Assembly: GCF_027596085.1 (NCBI RefSeq)
Contig: NC_072450.1
Coordinates: 5,680,736-5,744,735, forward strand
Reading direction: 5' to 3'
Length of the DNA stretch: 64,000 nucleotides
From: Anoplopoma fimbria
Taxonomy: Eukaryota; Chordata; Actinopteri; Perciformes; Anoplopomatidae
Position 1 is the stretch's first letter; each line of letters begins with the position of its first letter. Below are positions 46,340 through 59,680 of the stretch, piece after piece. Below the pieces are notes generated by a model. It saw nothing but the letters and a program-made list of their open reading frames with translations. It was not told the origin of the DNA and ran no database searches. The position numbers were made by a program, and so were the translations under genes.

Positions 46340-47033
46340 ATGCTCTAGTGGGTGGATGAGGAACACTGGCCTTGTGGTGGAACTTCACTTCTGCAATGAC
46401 GGTGTAGATCAAGAATAGGAAGATCTAAACTCTCATGCAATAAAAGAGAAGATTTTCTGCGCTCAATTTTTAAAGGAAGCATGAAATCAATGCTTGTAAA
46501 CACATAGGAAGGTTTGAGGAAAAAGAACATTGTGTTTTTATGTTCCTTTACGGTAATTAACTGCCCTTAGTCTTCGAATGAGATGTTCAACAGTCATATA
46601 TAGGTGCAATATTTCGGTGTCCACACACAAGGCTGTATATATTCAATTTTATTTCAGACACATGGGTCCATATGAATAAAAGAATGCTGTAGTGGGTGGA
46701 TGAGGAACACTGGCCTTGTGGTGGAACTTCACATCTGCAATGACGGTGTAGATCAAGAATAGGAAGATCTAAACTCTCATGCAATAAAAGAGAAGATTTC
46801 CTGTGCTCAATTTTTAAAGGAAGCATGAAATCAATGCTTGTAAACACATAGGAAGGTTTGAGAAAAAGAACATTGTGTTTTTATGTTCCTTTACCGTAAT
46901 TAACTGCCCTTAGTCTTTGAATGAGATGTTCAACAATCATATATAGGTGCAATATTTGGGTGTCCACATACTTGAGGCTGTATATATTCAACTTTATTTC
47001 AGACACATGGGTCTAAATGAAATAAAATAAAAA
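46340..47033. repeat. 344-bp tandem duplication (two units)
   Basis: Unit 1 is 46340-46683 and unit 2 is 46684 to about 47033. Both start ATGCT-TAGTGGGTGGATGAGG and end CAGACACATGGGTC plus an A-rich stretch. I count roughly a dozen differences, so identity is around 96 percent. The matching minus-strand frames are shadows of the repeat, not genes. Confidence 0.92.
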
Positions 47034-47731
47034 TGTGTACAGTGTAGTTGCCTTTTCCTTCCTGTGCCTGATAACACCTTTGCAGCTAGTACTTTTCTGG
47101 CTCGACGCCCTCACACCATCTGATTAATGCCTGCCCACTTAGACCTGTCCTCTTCCTCCACTTGCTCCCTGCTTCCACTGCTGTTATTAATCGAGGGAGC
47201 ATAAAGGAGACTTGTTGTGGCACAGAGATGAGGCGGCTCGCGTGGCCCCCATCCACTGACCCAAGATGCCCTACCACAGACTAACCAGACACTGTTCCTG
47301 TTGCAGTGTTTATAGGAAACAGGATGAGGTAGTCCCATGACGTCTATGGGCCTTTCTCAATTCCCTTTTTTCAATAGCCTCTTCTCTTTTCCCAGCCTCC
47401 TCGCATCTAACGAAGTGAGAGAGAGAGAGAAGAGAGGAGTCGAGGAAACCGGCATTTAACAAATTCGACACCCTCGGCCCAGAGCTGCCATTTTCAAGCA
47501 ACGTCAATTAAAGATGACGTGTGGTGCAGCTGCATGACAATTCCATTGTTTTTTTTATGCGGCTGTATTTTTTGATCTCTGTCAGATGAGCATAAAAGCG
47601 TCGACATCTGTTTACTTTTATTTCAATTCACAATGTGGCATAATTTGACAAAAAGCCTCCTCACGCCTCGAGAAGCATTTTTTGGAATTGCGTTGGATGA
47701 GGAAATCGATTTTGGGGTCACAGGTCGGTGT
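47034..47731. other. Noncoding, nothing recognised
   Basis: GA run at 47417-47433. Short minus-strand frames without domains. Confidence 0.5.
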
Positions 47732-47812
47732 GTGAAGGAGAGGTACCGCAGGTCCTTCCTTCCTGCTGCTGTCAGGCTGCACAACCAACTCTGCTCCCAG
47801 CAGACCACATGA
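47732..47812 (+). pseudogene. LINE ORF2 C-terminal stub (26 codons)
   Basis: The frame VKERYRRSFLPAAVRLHNQL...TT ends in TGA at 47810-47812. An Arg-rich run with SFLPAAVRLxN just before the stop is typical of the extreme C-terminus of fish CR1/L2/Rex1-like LINE polyproteins. No upstream domain remains, so this is a 5'-truncated copy, as usual for LINEs. The 3' UTR continues to 47872 and, after an interrupting repeat, from about 48190 to 48425. Confidence 0.65.
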
Positions 47813-48425
47813 CACATGACAATAATAACATGACAATAAAAACCTGTGCAATACATTACACTGTGCAATAATAGTTCAATTCAATTCAATTCAGTTTATT
47901 TTGTATAGCCCAGAATCACAAATTACAAATTTGCCTCAGAGGGCTTTACAATCTGTACACATGCGACATCCTCTGTCCTTCCCTCACATCGGCACAGGAA
48001 AAACTCCCCTAAAAAAAACCTTTAACAGGGGGAAAAAAGGAAGAAACCTCTGGGAGAACGACAGAGGAGGGATCCTTCTCCCAGGATGGACAGAATGCAA
48101 TAGATGTCATGTGTACAGAATGAACAGCATAACAGAGATACAACACATTCAACGTATATGACATAAATGATTCATATAATAAGACTACTTATAATAACAG
48201 CAGTAGTAGTTAAAATAGTTTTTTCTGTCTGTAAATATAATATTTCAGTTATTGTTGATTTTCTACTGTTTTTTATTGCTTATTTATAATACTTGTTTTT
48301 TTTATTTTCATTTTTTACTTTTATTTCTTCTTCTACTATGTCTCTTGTGTGCACTTTACTCTATGCTGCTGTAAGCCTGCAAATGTCCCCGCTGCGGGAC
48401 TAATAAAGCATTATCTTATCTCTTA
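47813..48425 (+). mobile_element. LINE 3' UTR and tail, split by another repeat
   Basis: The LINE 3' UTR runs from the stub through CACTGTGCAATA (about 47870) and resumes near 48190 in T-rich sequence. It ends with CTGCGGGACTAATAAAG and TTATCTTATCTC repeats (48390-48425), a tail shared with 52.45-52.50 kb. Between about 47873 and 48185 sits a different repeat that begins with TTCAATTCAATTCAATTCAG and continues TTTATTTTGTATAGCCCAGA and GAAGAAACCTCTGGGAGAAC. Its simple-repeat end suggests a LINE/SINE-like 3' tail on the minus strand. Confidence 0.6.
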
Positions 48426-51400
48426 TCTCAGGTCGGAGTATTGAGTAGACAAGGAGGCATAAACATTTGGGGAAGGCCCATAAAGACGAGACCTCATGTT
48501 GATTTTATTGTGTGATGTGTGATTCTCTGCCCTCTCCTGCCTGTTCAAGAGTATGTGAAAGAAAAGGTGTGTACAGAAAAAAGTTCTGCTGCTCTATCAA
48601 GATTGTCCTACCTCTTACATAAAGAGGTGTTAACGGCCAATAGATCAACAAAGCTGACAAGAATTATTTCCCGACGTCGTAGCAAAACCTCAACTTTCGT
48701 GACAAATTACAGAAAGGCTGGCAACTATCACGTTACCTTCCTCGGCTGGTAAACAGCGTCATAAATCTACAACTTCAGAGTAATTATCATGACAACAGCT
48801 GGCACTTCCACATCCACATGGCAGAGTGATGAGTTTAGCAATGCATGGCAGCACCGCCCTCCAGATGTATTTGCTGTTAGGGACATGGTGGCCAGACTAG
48901 GATTGTGTTGTGATTAACATTGATGTCTCGCATGGAAGGATCAAGAAAATGCTTATTTGTTTTATGAAACAGCTGCCATGGTTTATTATACATTATTATT
49001 GTGTAAAAAGCCACTAAAACGAATGCATGCATGACTACAGGGAAAATTCTATGATAATAATAATATCGGTCACTCTTCTGCAATCTTAAGAAATCTACGT
49101 ACACACAGGTGGAGTTTTCAGGGTTTACGTTTTTTCTGATTAATTTGTATGTCAATATATTTTTTCCCAATGATCTTTTTGTCATGAATACAATCACACA
49201 GAAGCAAATATTACGCAGCAAAAAAGTGACGTAATTCTGTTCAGAAAAAGGTCGATTTTTCTGAGCTTTCGCACCGCGAATAAAGGCATCAGCCAATCTC
49301 ATTGTGCGAAACGGATTGAGTTGTGTATATATTTTTTATATTATTCGTCATGCCGCTGGTGTGTAAAGGCCTTTAGACTTTTAATCTGAATATTATGCCA
49401 TAATGAATATGTTGCAAAGGAACAATATATACTGTATTGTCTTCTCCAGCTTTGTATACTTTAGTAAGAGACTTCCTGTCCACAGCTTGCCTGGACTTGC
49501 CACAGATGGGTTATTTGTGTGGGCGAGACAGCGACAGAGGCAAAGTAAAAATAGTTAGAGTTAGTTTCTAGATGAGAAAAAGTGAGTCACACCTGTACTG
49601 AAAGCTTCTCTTGCAGTAGCTGCCACGCAGTCTGGTCCATTGAGGTTATTTTTCAGGGAAGGAACTGGCATCTCTGCCTCTTCTAAAGTGGATTTTTGCC
49701 TTTATGATTCTTCAACGTGGGTGCAAAAATGGCTATTCTGTCGAGCGGCACATGGTCTGGGGGAATGACACCGTAGCCTGACGTTTATTTGATATACTGC
49801 ATTTAATGTCTGAAAATGTTCCTTCTTGGAATAAAACTTCCCCAGAGTAAGAAAAAAATATTCAGCCTGACCAAAATTGCAGTCGGGGGTGACAGGAATG
49901 TGGTTTTAGAGTGACCTTTTATTCCAAAATAAAATTAGCGGCATTAGTGGAAGAGTGGCTCTGCCTCCTGAGCCACAGTTTCCCCTTCATCTAGTGTATT
50001 TGGACCGACTCTGCAGTATTTCCTCGTTTAGTTCAGTTTTGTTTCAGCAGGTGGGAACATTGATATTTAAGTTCTACTCTGTTTCTTCCTCCCAGTAGTG
50101 CTGTTTGTCAGGAAGGAGTAAATCATATTGACCGCAGGAAATAGCCGATGTGTACAGCACGACATCAGACCTTTGCACTCTGAAAACGTTAGAAAAAAAT
50201 AGGACAAAAGTCATCAACGCCCTAACTGAACATATAATACAGACGTGCATTCAGATTTGGCATAACTCTGACTCCATACCCCCCATACATAGTCATGCAA
50301 TAATTTGTTTGACATTTACATTCCAGCATCTTCTTTAGATCCTTTTCTGTTTCCTGCAGAAGTGTTTCTGCTCCGAAAAGGTCAGCAGTCAACAAGTTAA
50401 TCGTCCCTCTCTTTACACGTCTGTCAAAACTGGAATTGTAGAAGCAAAAGAAATAAAAAAACTATGCAAAGCTAATTCAACGCTTTGACACATAAAAATA
50501 ATCATGAGAACAAACTGCTGGCATCACTTAACAGCTACAGTTCCCATCGCCCTAACACATACACAAACTTGAACATGTTGTATAAGATTACAAATCATCT
50601 TTGATTAATGTTCGACAGCTATGTGTTGTTTTTCACAACAGCTTCTAACCCCTAAACATGTCAAAATACAATCCAGGAACCCAGACCGAAGACATTCTCC
50701 TTTATGTCTTTTTGATTGGAGGTGTGTGTTATGACCTTAACTTTATGTCTAGGGGAACACAAGGACTAACATAAAAAAAGTGCACACAACTTTTGCAAAG
50801 AAAACAGAACCAACACAGCAAGAGGATGCTGCTGACTCACTTTAAGCTTAACAGTGAGTGATATTTATTTATATGAAGATGATTAACAGAGAAAAAAACT
50901 AATATACCAGAGACAGAAGAAAATAAGATACCAGGGCCTCCAAGACCTAAATATCAAACAAAAGAATCCACACTGACTGTGAAATAAACACTGTCCTAAG
51001 AGCTCAGTATTAAAGCTAGATTGAAGATATTGGTTTCATATGAAGCTAGACGACCAAATGTATCCACTGCTGCCAATGTACTACGTTATGCTAGCTTGTC
51101 GGAATAAGGGATTAATAATGCTCCAAAGTAAAGGTGAGGGGAAAGTGGCATGCCGACTGCCTAATGGGTCTCTTGACCTCTCACTTCAAGATTTCAGAAT
51201 GAAAATGTGTTTTATGCATTTGCAAAAAAAAATGCAATTCTTACAGAAATCTTGAATAGTCAAAAAAAATTGATACCAAATCCCAGATTTTTTTTTTCTG
51301 TGGTGTTCCTTAAAATCTTGGTGTTTCAATTTGGTTTTTGAGGGATTTTTGATTGCTTTTATCAATTCTGGAGTGGATTTTTTTTTTTTTAAGTTAAATT

Positions 51401-52445
51401 TTGCTCTACATCTCTGTAACAAATGGTATCAACTCAAATATTGCTTATGAGACATGATAGAGCATAGGAATGGTCATCATATACTTCCATCACAATGTTC
51501 TAAGCCCTTTTACACAATTATTTGAATTAATTGATTCATTTTCATTACTGATTTATGACTTATATAACTTTACAGACAGTGCAGAGCTGTATCTGAAATA
51601 ATCTGAAGGTTTTCAGCTCTCAGAGGATGTCCATCACTTTTATGTGGCATATACTGTTGACCTGCTATCTCATCCTAAAGTTCCCCTGTTGCCCCCTAAC
51701 AAAGAACAAAAAGGGTCTTTAAGGGTTAACTAGCCACAAAACAGCAAAAATAAATAGCAGGGAACCTACAATGCTTACTCAATAAAGTCAGAGAGACTCA
51801 CAAAGACTAAGGATCAAGGGTTAACAGAGCTGTTTCAAGGGGCACTCAATAAAAACACAGAGTTTGATCAGTTAAACTAAACAACAGCAGTATCAGCAAC
51901 AGACAGCTCAGGGGCCAAGAGGAGAGGAGCACCGACTCTGGGAGTAATAGCTCCACTGATTGAGAAATGAGATTCAGGTGTGGGTGATCAAGCTCTGCTA
52001 GAGGGCCAGAGAGAGACGGCCCACTTCCAGCAAGAGACCAGAGAAAAACAATCTGTCTTTTACTCTGTTAATATCACACTACAAGACAAAACTCAAGTCA
52101 AATTGATGCAAACTACACTCATGATAGAATTATGGGCAATATATTCTTCATAATATTCTTGTGTCTAAAAAGTCAAGTTTATACTCCTGGACCAGTAATG
52201 CCGTCAGTCTCTCATTGGGGTTCTCACATTCTCATCCCAAAGTGTGAAAAAAACAAAGCTTGGTCAGTGCTCCTTAGCTACGAACTATGTTGCTTTTGCG
52301 AGATCACGCTCATGTACAGCATTTTTTATTTTCGGCATTTGAATAATTTTCTTTTGTCCTCCATGTCCCCTTTTGGGGTCTGTAGTTGTGGACTTGTTAG
52401 GGACGGCCTATCAATGTGCTCTCTTTACATGCAAAGTGTCTTTGC
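48426..52445. other. Noncoding, no gene seen
   Basis: AT-rich throughout. The 141-codon minus frame at 48877-49302 has no recognisable domain. A and T runs near 51290 and 51379. No RNA gene recognised. Confidence 0.5.
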
Positions 52446-52499
52446 AAATTTCCCCGCTGCGGGACTAATAAAGGATTATCTTATCTCTTATCTTATCTT
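52446..52499 (+). mobile_element. LINE 3' tail fragment
   Basis: TTTCCCCGCTGCGGGACTAA followed by TAAAGGATTATCTTATCTC repeats. The same tail ends the LINE at 48.4 kb. How far it extends upstream is uncertain because the sequence diverges. Confidence 0.65.
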
Positions 52500-52527
52500 T
52501 ACAAAATAAACTTCTGTCTTTACAAGA

Positions 52528-52750
52528 AGTTGGGTTTAGGCAACAAATCCATTGGGTAAAGGTTGGGAAAATAGCATGGTTGAACTTGACAAACTTATGA
52601 CCTTGGTGACTAGCGAGTGACAAAAGACTTGTTTCACTAGTGAGTGAAAAACGAGTCACGTGACTAACGACTGACTTTACATTAAGTGTCTTTGGGGAAA
52701 CGAACAGCACAGTCTCCTGGACGAATGTCCTGTGTTCTGGTATGATAACA
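52528..52750 (-). mobile_element. Diverged fold-back family piece
   Basis: TTGGGTTTAGGCAACAAATC, GGTAAAGGTTGGGAAAATAG and later CAGTCTCCTGG with ATGTCCTGTGTT. This has the same order of inner part and end as the copy at 21.0-21.3 kb. Confidence 0.5.
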
Positions 52751-53439
52751 AACAAGCTAACCCCAAAAATGTCAAATAATAGAGCATTTTGTGGAACAAT
52801 AACGGTTATAAATTACTCAAATTTCAATCGTAACTAAGAGACCATCTTGTGATGGGATCACACCAGCTGCGATGACCCTTCCCTGCTCCCTACCCCCCTA
52901 CTTCTGGCCTCCTTGCTTGGACCACACCCATGTTCAAACTCCATTTGGATCTCAACTACACACCTGGAAAGTTTTATGACGCAACTGCAGTCACAAAATC
53001 TTTTCCCAGACTTTTAGTCTGGTTAGATATGGAAACTTGTGAATGTTTTAGTTAGCCTGTGCATGTGTGTGCGCATGCATTTATTCCCTTGTGTATCTTG
53101 TTGCCACCAGCACATACTTGCAGTGTTAAACTCATTGCCTGGCCTTGCAGCTGTTATGTTGTGATTCTTCAAAGCAAGTGATTTTGATTCAGTGGTTATC
53201 TGCAGAATGCATCACTCTCCAACTCTTATTTAGTATCCCGAACGACGACTCTGGTTCAACCCTCAGCCTCCCAGGAGCATTTAGTGTTTTTATTTGCCCT
53301 ACCTCCTGGGCAGCCTCATAGGCATCATTCTACCAGCTGGAAGAACAGATAGACAGGAATGAAATTTCAGTTTAGCTTGTTTTGAATAAGTGCAAACCCA
53401 AATCTCCTATCCTCTATGGTACTTGATGGAAAATCTGCT
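52751..53439. other. Noncoding, nothing recognised
   Basis: No supported gene. Part may be another diverged repeat, but I cannot delimit it. Confidence 0.4.
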
Positions 53440-53659
53440 TATTCCCTATCTACCAACCCGGTCTCACTCCCAACTCTTTAAATGCCAACAGTTGGTCAGT
53501 GATCCTCGGCGTCTGCTACCAACGCACAGCACTCTCAGCAAACTCCAATGTAAACCCACTTGCGTCATTATTAGCTGGTGAGCGCTATTGACATCGTATA
53601 AAGAGCGAGATATTCCACATAGGGTACTGGGAAGGGGAGGTGGAAAGGTCAAACAAACT
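53440..53659 (+). mobile_element. Fold-back family left-end piece
   Basis: AACTCCAATGTAAACCCAC, GAGCGCTATTGACATCG, CATAAAGAGCGAG, CCACATAGGGTACTGG and GGTCAAACAAACTCAAGAC occur in this order. They are the reverse-complement counterpart of the ends at 35.4 and 55.6 kb, and parallel the copy at 59.6 kb. Confidence 0.6.
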
Positions 53660-53775
53660 CAAGACTTTAAAAAGGAACATTTCAGACAGAGGGAGAATAC
53701 AGGTATATTCAGACAGACAAAGAAAAATGTGTTTCTTGAACATTTAAGCAATTCTAGTAGAAGCCTGCAGTAGAG
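53660..53775 (+). mobile_element. Partial relative of the 11.4-kb miniature element
   Basis: GGAGAATACAGG, ATTCAGACAGACAAAG, TTCTTGAACATTTAAG and TCTAGTAGAA parallel phrases at 11545-11635 in the same order. Joined directly to the preceding fold-back piece. Confidence 0.5.
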
Positions 53776-55584
53776 TTAATGTAACTGCTCGACATGTGCA
53801 TTTTTTAAAAAGGACTCTACCAGACAATACCATTCCGTAACCATACAGGCTGTATATTAACAAGCTGTTGTGGTCCAGAAAAATGGCCTGTGTGTTTAAA
53901 CCTTTGATTTGTAATAATCTGTAAATTGTTGTCTTCTTGCATTACCTGCCTCAGCAGCCACTGCTGTATCATTTGGCAGGTTGAAAGAAAACTTAGGACA
54001 TCTTGACATCCGCGTTGTCAAATCATTCCACCTATATGACTTGGACAGACAGAAAGTGCCAGATGCTGCTGACAACATGACTCACCTGTTATTGGCAATG
54101 ACTGCAGGCAAGCTTAGGGCATTAAGTGGAACATCAAACTGTTTTGACACCACTGACCAGCTTAAATGTTGGCTTTAGAGACTCAATGTGGGGAAAGTAA
54201 AATTTGTATATAAGTAATGGTGTTTGTTGTAAACTTTTTTCAAAGGTGGCGCATAGAAAATGGATATTTAATTGTCAGGGCTTTATTCCAGAATCACATT
54301 TTCCCAATGATGTTGAACAGTCATAAAGGCACACGTTCATCATAGAAACAGCAGAGATACCAAGTATTTTTATCTCCTAGAGACCAGAGAAGAGGTGTTA
54401 CTCTTGCCCTTTCAAAATGGACTTTAATGGCGTCTGTCAAAAGGCATGCTGTGGAATTCAGAAAACCATTAACTCAAACACTATAGAAGTAGATAAGACA
54501 GGTTAAGTTAAAGCTAAATATACACTATGATATTTCATCATTCATAAGTAACACCTGGAATGCATGAAATACACAAACTAACAGCAAATAAGTATGTGAT
54601 TTGTATTCCATCAGTTAAACGAGTAATTATTCTATTAATTCTATATTTATTCTCTCCTTTAATCATGACAAATATGTTGTTTTCGCTCATAAACTTTTTC
54701 CCTTTCCTCTCATTCCTCCTCGTTGCTGATGGCTGCTCTGTGGGTTGGAATCAAATCTGACCAATGACTCATAGAGCAGAGAGGCACAGTGGACGCCAGA
54801 CTTCAATCCATCTTGAATATCTGCCACTGTACATTTGTCAAAACAAACCAATAATGAAATATACCTCTATGCAAATGGTGTCCTTTTCACAGCCACTGGA
54901 TATTATTATAATAATGGCAGATACTAATAAAAATGCAATGCTTTTGCCATTTTGAATTCTTTGTTGCTTGTTTTCTTTTTTTAATGGGTTTGACCTAATT
55001 GCATATTATGCATGACATGATTTTCTTTTTTCCTCACGCTCACAACGTGTTTGTTTTTCACTTTAAATCATTTACATAGAAGGCATTTCATCTTTCATTG
55101 AGTATCGGCTTTGATGTTGTCGTTGCCATGAATAAATGAACCAAATCATCCTGTCACATACACAAACTCTCTCTCTCTCTGAGCTTCATATTGTACCTTC
55201 TTTCAGCATCATTCATGTGGAGATGAGGGGAGAAAAGTGAAGACAGAAGACAAAAAGGAGAAGAGAGGCATCTATACATTGTAGTTTGACTGATTTTTAT
55301 TACCATCCGCGAGGCCCTACTCTACCTCTGATTGGCTGGTACCAGTTTGATTAACAAGATTGATTGAAAGTTGGCAGTTATTCATTTTGATTCAGATTGG
55401 GATGTTTTCCAACGTGACCTCACAGATAAACTTGAAATTACTATTACCTCTCAACAACACATTACGTGGTGGTGGAATGTAAAAATTATGTGTCAGCACC
55501 ATGGAAACACGGCTTAAAATAAGTACATGAACTTAGTATAAATAAATCTACAACAACTTTGGACCCGAATCTTGTTCAAGTGGT
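53776..55584. other. Noncoding, no gene seen
   Basis: CT run at about 55167-55179. No domain-bearing frame. Confidence 0.5.
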
Positions 55585-55690
55585 CAAAAGTCCTGTGTTT
55601 GTTTGACTTATCTTCCTCCTCACCCACTCAACATCAGTAGTCTTTCTCAGTATTTATGCTACGTCACTAGCTCTTACTGTTGCATGTTCA
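55585..55690 (-). mobile_element. Fold-back family right-end piece
   Basis: AAAAGTCCTGTGTTTGTTTG is followed by TTTATGCTACGTCACTAGC, the inverse of the GACGTAGCATAAAG phrase at 59.6 kb. Confidence 0.55.
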
Positions 55691-58600
55691 CGTGGATGTG
55701 TTTAATTTGTGTGTCCTAGTTGACCTCCCTTTGGCATTGTTTCCATGGTGATGAGCACTTAAGGTGCCATCACCATATAACTCCCCATTAAGAGGATGTA
55801 GCCATTTGACAGATTTCTGTGAAACCAGCTTGATGTTTTCAGAACGTAAGCAGCCTTCCTGTACGCTCTCATATATAATTATGATGTCCTGATTATGAAA
55901 ATGCTTTCTTTTTTTTTTTTTATGTTGCTATGCAAGATGCCTAGAGCAAAGGAATACAATTATAGATCTGTTTAAGAATACAATTATGATGTGGTGTCAT
56001 AATTAAACTTAATGTTAATCTAATGTGTGGTTTCTCATTCACAAGAGAATATAAAAATGGCACTTCATATCCAAAATGTTGCGGACCCCTGGGCTAGGGA
56101 ATACATTATATCAATGTGTGTCCTCAGAAGGATAGATGTACATGTTTGTCTCTGTTGAGTCGGCTAGGAGTTTGGACATAGTGTATTTATGCCTAGGAAA
56201 AGGCTGTATTAAATATAGAAAACAAAAATGGCTCTGCAGTAAGTCCATCCGAGCTTGAATATGTCTGACTGGACTGCTTCTTCATACACAGAATTAGCTT
56301 AACCCTTCTCATATGAACCTTGAAATAAATTGCTCCTCCAAGTGTAACCAATGGGCTCTCAACTTTCAGAATGGTTATGACTGTTCCGAAGAAGGCTACA
56401 GCGAAAGAGTTGTAGCTCGCTCACCTGCACAGGCCTCGGCAGCCTCTTTGCTTAAAAAAAAAAGAGCTTAAAAGGCAATGTACTCAAAGGATTATGAGGC
56501 CATATGTAGGGCGGTATGCTCCTCAAAGTAGGTAACTGACCTTGTATGCTGTGCTCTACTGCGTTCAACAATTTTACAGCTATAACGTGGCTTGAGGTGC
56601 TCAAAGGTTCTTACCAACTGAGACTAAGGCCTGGTAACATTACCCTTGACCATACGATATGAAATATATTTCTTTCTTTGAGCTTACCCCTTATTATTAT
56701 TGGTAGTGCTTACATTACCATACATTACCATCTACTTTCAGTATCACTGCTACTGGATTGTTTTGTTCCACTGTAAGACCATCCAGAAACCTGCTCTGAT
56801 ATCTGATTTTATTTGGGGGTAACTGCTTCTGAGGCATCTCAAAACAATGGAGGACTGTTCTGTTTTTGAACAGATAAACCGCCAGGGATAATTTGCTTTA
56901 GTTTATGACTATTTTTTTTTCCACATGTGATAGGAGCCATGGTAGTGTAGGTGGGTTTCTGTTGCACATAAATAAAATGAAGAAGACCACAAAAATTGAT
57001 AGATTTGAATTTTTCAGATGAAAAATCCGCCAGTTGTACAAGTTTGTCCAGTGATAGTCCTTGCATTGTTCTACAGAAATTCTCTCAACTAATGTGCTAA
57101 TGACCTGTCACGCATCACTGGCAAAATGAGTGCAGCAGTATTTCATATTGGGACATTTTTTATCTGTAACTAGTCACTTCTAATACCAAGCAATTAGCAG
57201 TTAGACTGTCACAGTCACATTCACAGAGTTGGAAGTGGGAACATGTTGAATAAGAGCCAGAGAGAAGGGAGACACCAATTGGAGACAGAGATTGGAGAAA
57301 CAAACGAGAGTGGTGTGAAGCATTTAACATAAACTTTTGAGACCCTGGTGGAGAATTATTGATAACCCTCATCCATGAAGTATTTTGGTAAAGTGCCTAT
57401 CTCTGTCTCTTTGTTAAGCGAAATAAACAGAAACCAACCATTTTACAGCAATGATGTGGCATGATGTCCTCAAAAGTTCTTTCCAACTCAGACTATCTAA
57501 GGCATAGTAATATTACCCTTGACCATAAGATATGAAATATATATATTGGCATTCCAAAAGTTTTTTTTATCTCAGGGTGCAGCCCTGTGGCGCTTGGGAA
57601 TGCTTTTGTGCCGCAGCAGTGTCTCTCTCGCATTTCAGCGCGCCTACCACACATCTACATTGACAAAAATGCATTTGAGGGTGCAAAAAAAGGCCCATTT
57701 CGTACAGTGTATGCCACACGAGGGGCCCATTGGTTAGATCTACAGAACATGAATTAATGAGGATATAAGAAGGCAGTGTATTTGAACCTCTAGGACACGA
57801 TCATACATAAGAATAAAAGAGTGTGCTGCAGTATGTGCTTTGGAATAGTTGAAGAACCTATATTCATATGCTGTACATTCCAGACCATAACAAGTAAATC
57901 TTGGGTTGCATCCAGTGGGCTTAGTGTGTCTTTATCATCATTACAATTGAAAAAAAAACTCTATAGTACGACCTGTACTGACAATGGCATTTCTAGGATT
58001 TCACGATGTATTTACTCACAAATTCATAATTTTTAGTTTCTCATAGCTTCAACAGTATAGGTACTTTGTACAACTATTGCAGAATTATTTATAAAAAAAT
58101 GTCATTTTTTGGGACAAATTCTTCAAACTGCTTGTTAAAAGGGAAAATAGAAATGCCTTATTTCTCTGCTGACTGTGGTTACGTGTCACATCCACTATCC
58201 TCCTGCTGCCCCTGTACATTACAAGTAACAGTACTGTTAGATTAATTGGCTCAATGATGGATAATAATAGTCATTGTGGAAAACAATCATGAGGGTTGGC
58301 TTTGCAGGCTCACCAGATGACATACAGGAAAAAGTGCTCATTATCTGGGCAATCATGTTCATGGTTCTGCAACAGCACCTCCACATCAGTGAGACTCTCG
58401 CTTGTGGAAGTGGAGCATGGAGAAATAAAGGAGACACTGCACCTTTTCCTTCCTCGGTTATGCTTCAATGTACTTTAAACGTCAAGAAAGAATCTCTCTT
58501 CTACTGTTGACCTTTGGGAAATGTTTTTACATGCTTCTGTTCTTTTGACTTAACATATTTACTATGAGTTGTCAGTTTGTTTGACATGCCTGTGTACAGT

Positions 58601-59489
58601 TCTCCAATCAAACACACAGCCTAGCAGTAAATAAAACCTTTTGAGAGGCTTATGATATTCCATTTTTCTTGACATTGTGTCATTGAAGCGTTTATTACAT
58701 TTTCTATGCTTTGGTCCTTGATATTGTTGTAATGTACTGCAGCAAAGAGAGACGGAAGAAAAGCCAAGACATTTTGTGAACCGTTCCATTTGAAAATGAA
58801 ATAACCATTTTGTATGGTAATGTCATCATCTCTATTCTGGAATTGAATTCTATTAAAATGATTTTATTACCCATTGTCTGTCCTCTGTCTTTTAAAGATT
58901 AGATGAGGTGATTGTTTAATAAAGATGAGTGTGTCTTTAATAAATCAAGGGGGTAAAGCAACTCTTACACTAACAATTACTTTTTTAATAGCTCAAATGG
59001 TAAAAATATAACAGCGAGTTAAAATGTCTGAGAAAATAAATATTCAAAATTCAGGATAGAGCAGGCATTTCATTGTCGATCAAATACATGCTTGAGAATG
59101 TATATAAAGTTGGTTAGAATATGAGAAATGTATGTCAGTATAATGCAGTGACAAAATAAAATTGTGTTTGTTTTCTGTGTCTCCTTCTGCTTTGCATATC
59201 CATGTTGTGTGTAGTGCAATGCAATTAAGTACATCTTCAATAAAATCAAGGTGTACTTAAGTTTGAGCCCAGTGTGTAAGGTTACAACAGCAAAACTTAA
59301 ATACAGGCGTTCCACAAGGATCCATTTTAGGGCTCCTTTTAATTTGTCTAAAACACAAATCTTTTTGCATCCCTATACCATCAAAACTGTCTAAATGACC
59401 TCTGCTATTTTACAATGGATATCATTTTTTTTTACTAATGACTATGTATGGGCATCCTTTTTTGACCACCAATACATCAAATACCGTAG
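55691..59489. other. Noncoding, with one diverged direct-repeat pair
   Basis: Contains two related stretches at 56571-56669 and 57440-57541. No gene or RNA recognised. Confidence 0.5.
56571..57541. repeat. Diverged 100-bp direct repeats, 0.87 kb apart
   Basis: Both copies (56571-56669 and 57440-57541) run from TTTTACAGC through a CTCAAA-GTTCTT--CCAACT stretch and TTACCCTTGACCATA to GATATGAAATATAT. They differ by scattered substitutions and small indels. The sequence between them is unique. Confidence 0.75.
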
Positions 59490-59680
59490 CGTGATTAGTG
59501 TTCCTCCTCGTCTGACACTGAGGGACTTTTGCGTCTTTATGCGGAGCAACAGGGCACCAACTAACTCCAATGTTAACACACCCACATTCCTCTAACAAGC
59601 TCAGAGAAATTGACGTAGCATAAAGTGTGAGATAGCCCACATAGGGCAGGGGGGAAGGATTAGCTAACCTGTGGAGATGG
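59490..59680 (+). mobile_element. Fold-back family left-end piece
   Basis: AACTCCAATGTTAACACACC, TTGACGTAGCATAAAGTGTG and CCCACATAGGGCAGGG occur in the same order as at 53.5 kb. Confidence 0.6.

Noticed and set aside
46345..46847. Two similar minus-strand frames as a duplicated small gene
   Set aside because: They arise solely from the 344-bp tandem duplication. They end within it, with no domain, and unit differences do not favour synonymous changes.
48877..49302. 141-codon minus-strand frame
   Set aside because: AT-rich translation with no recognisable motif, upstream splice signal or conserved neighbour.
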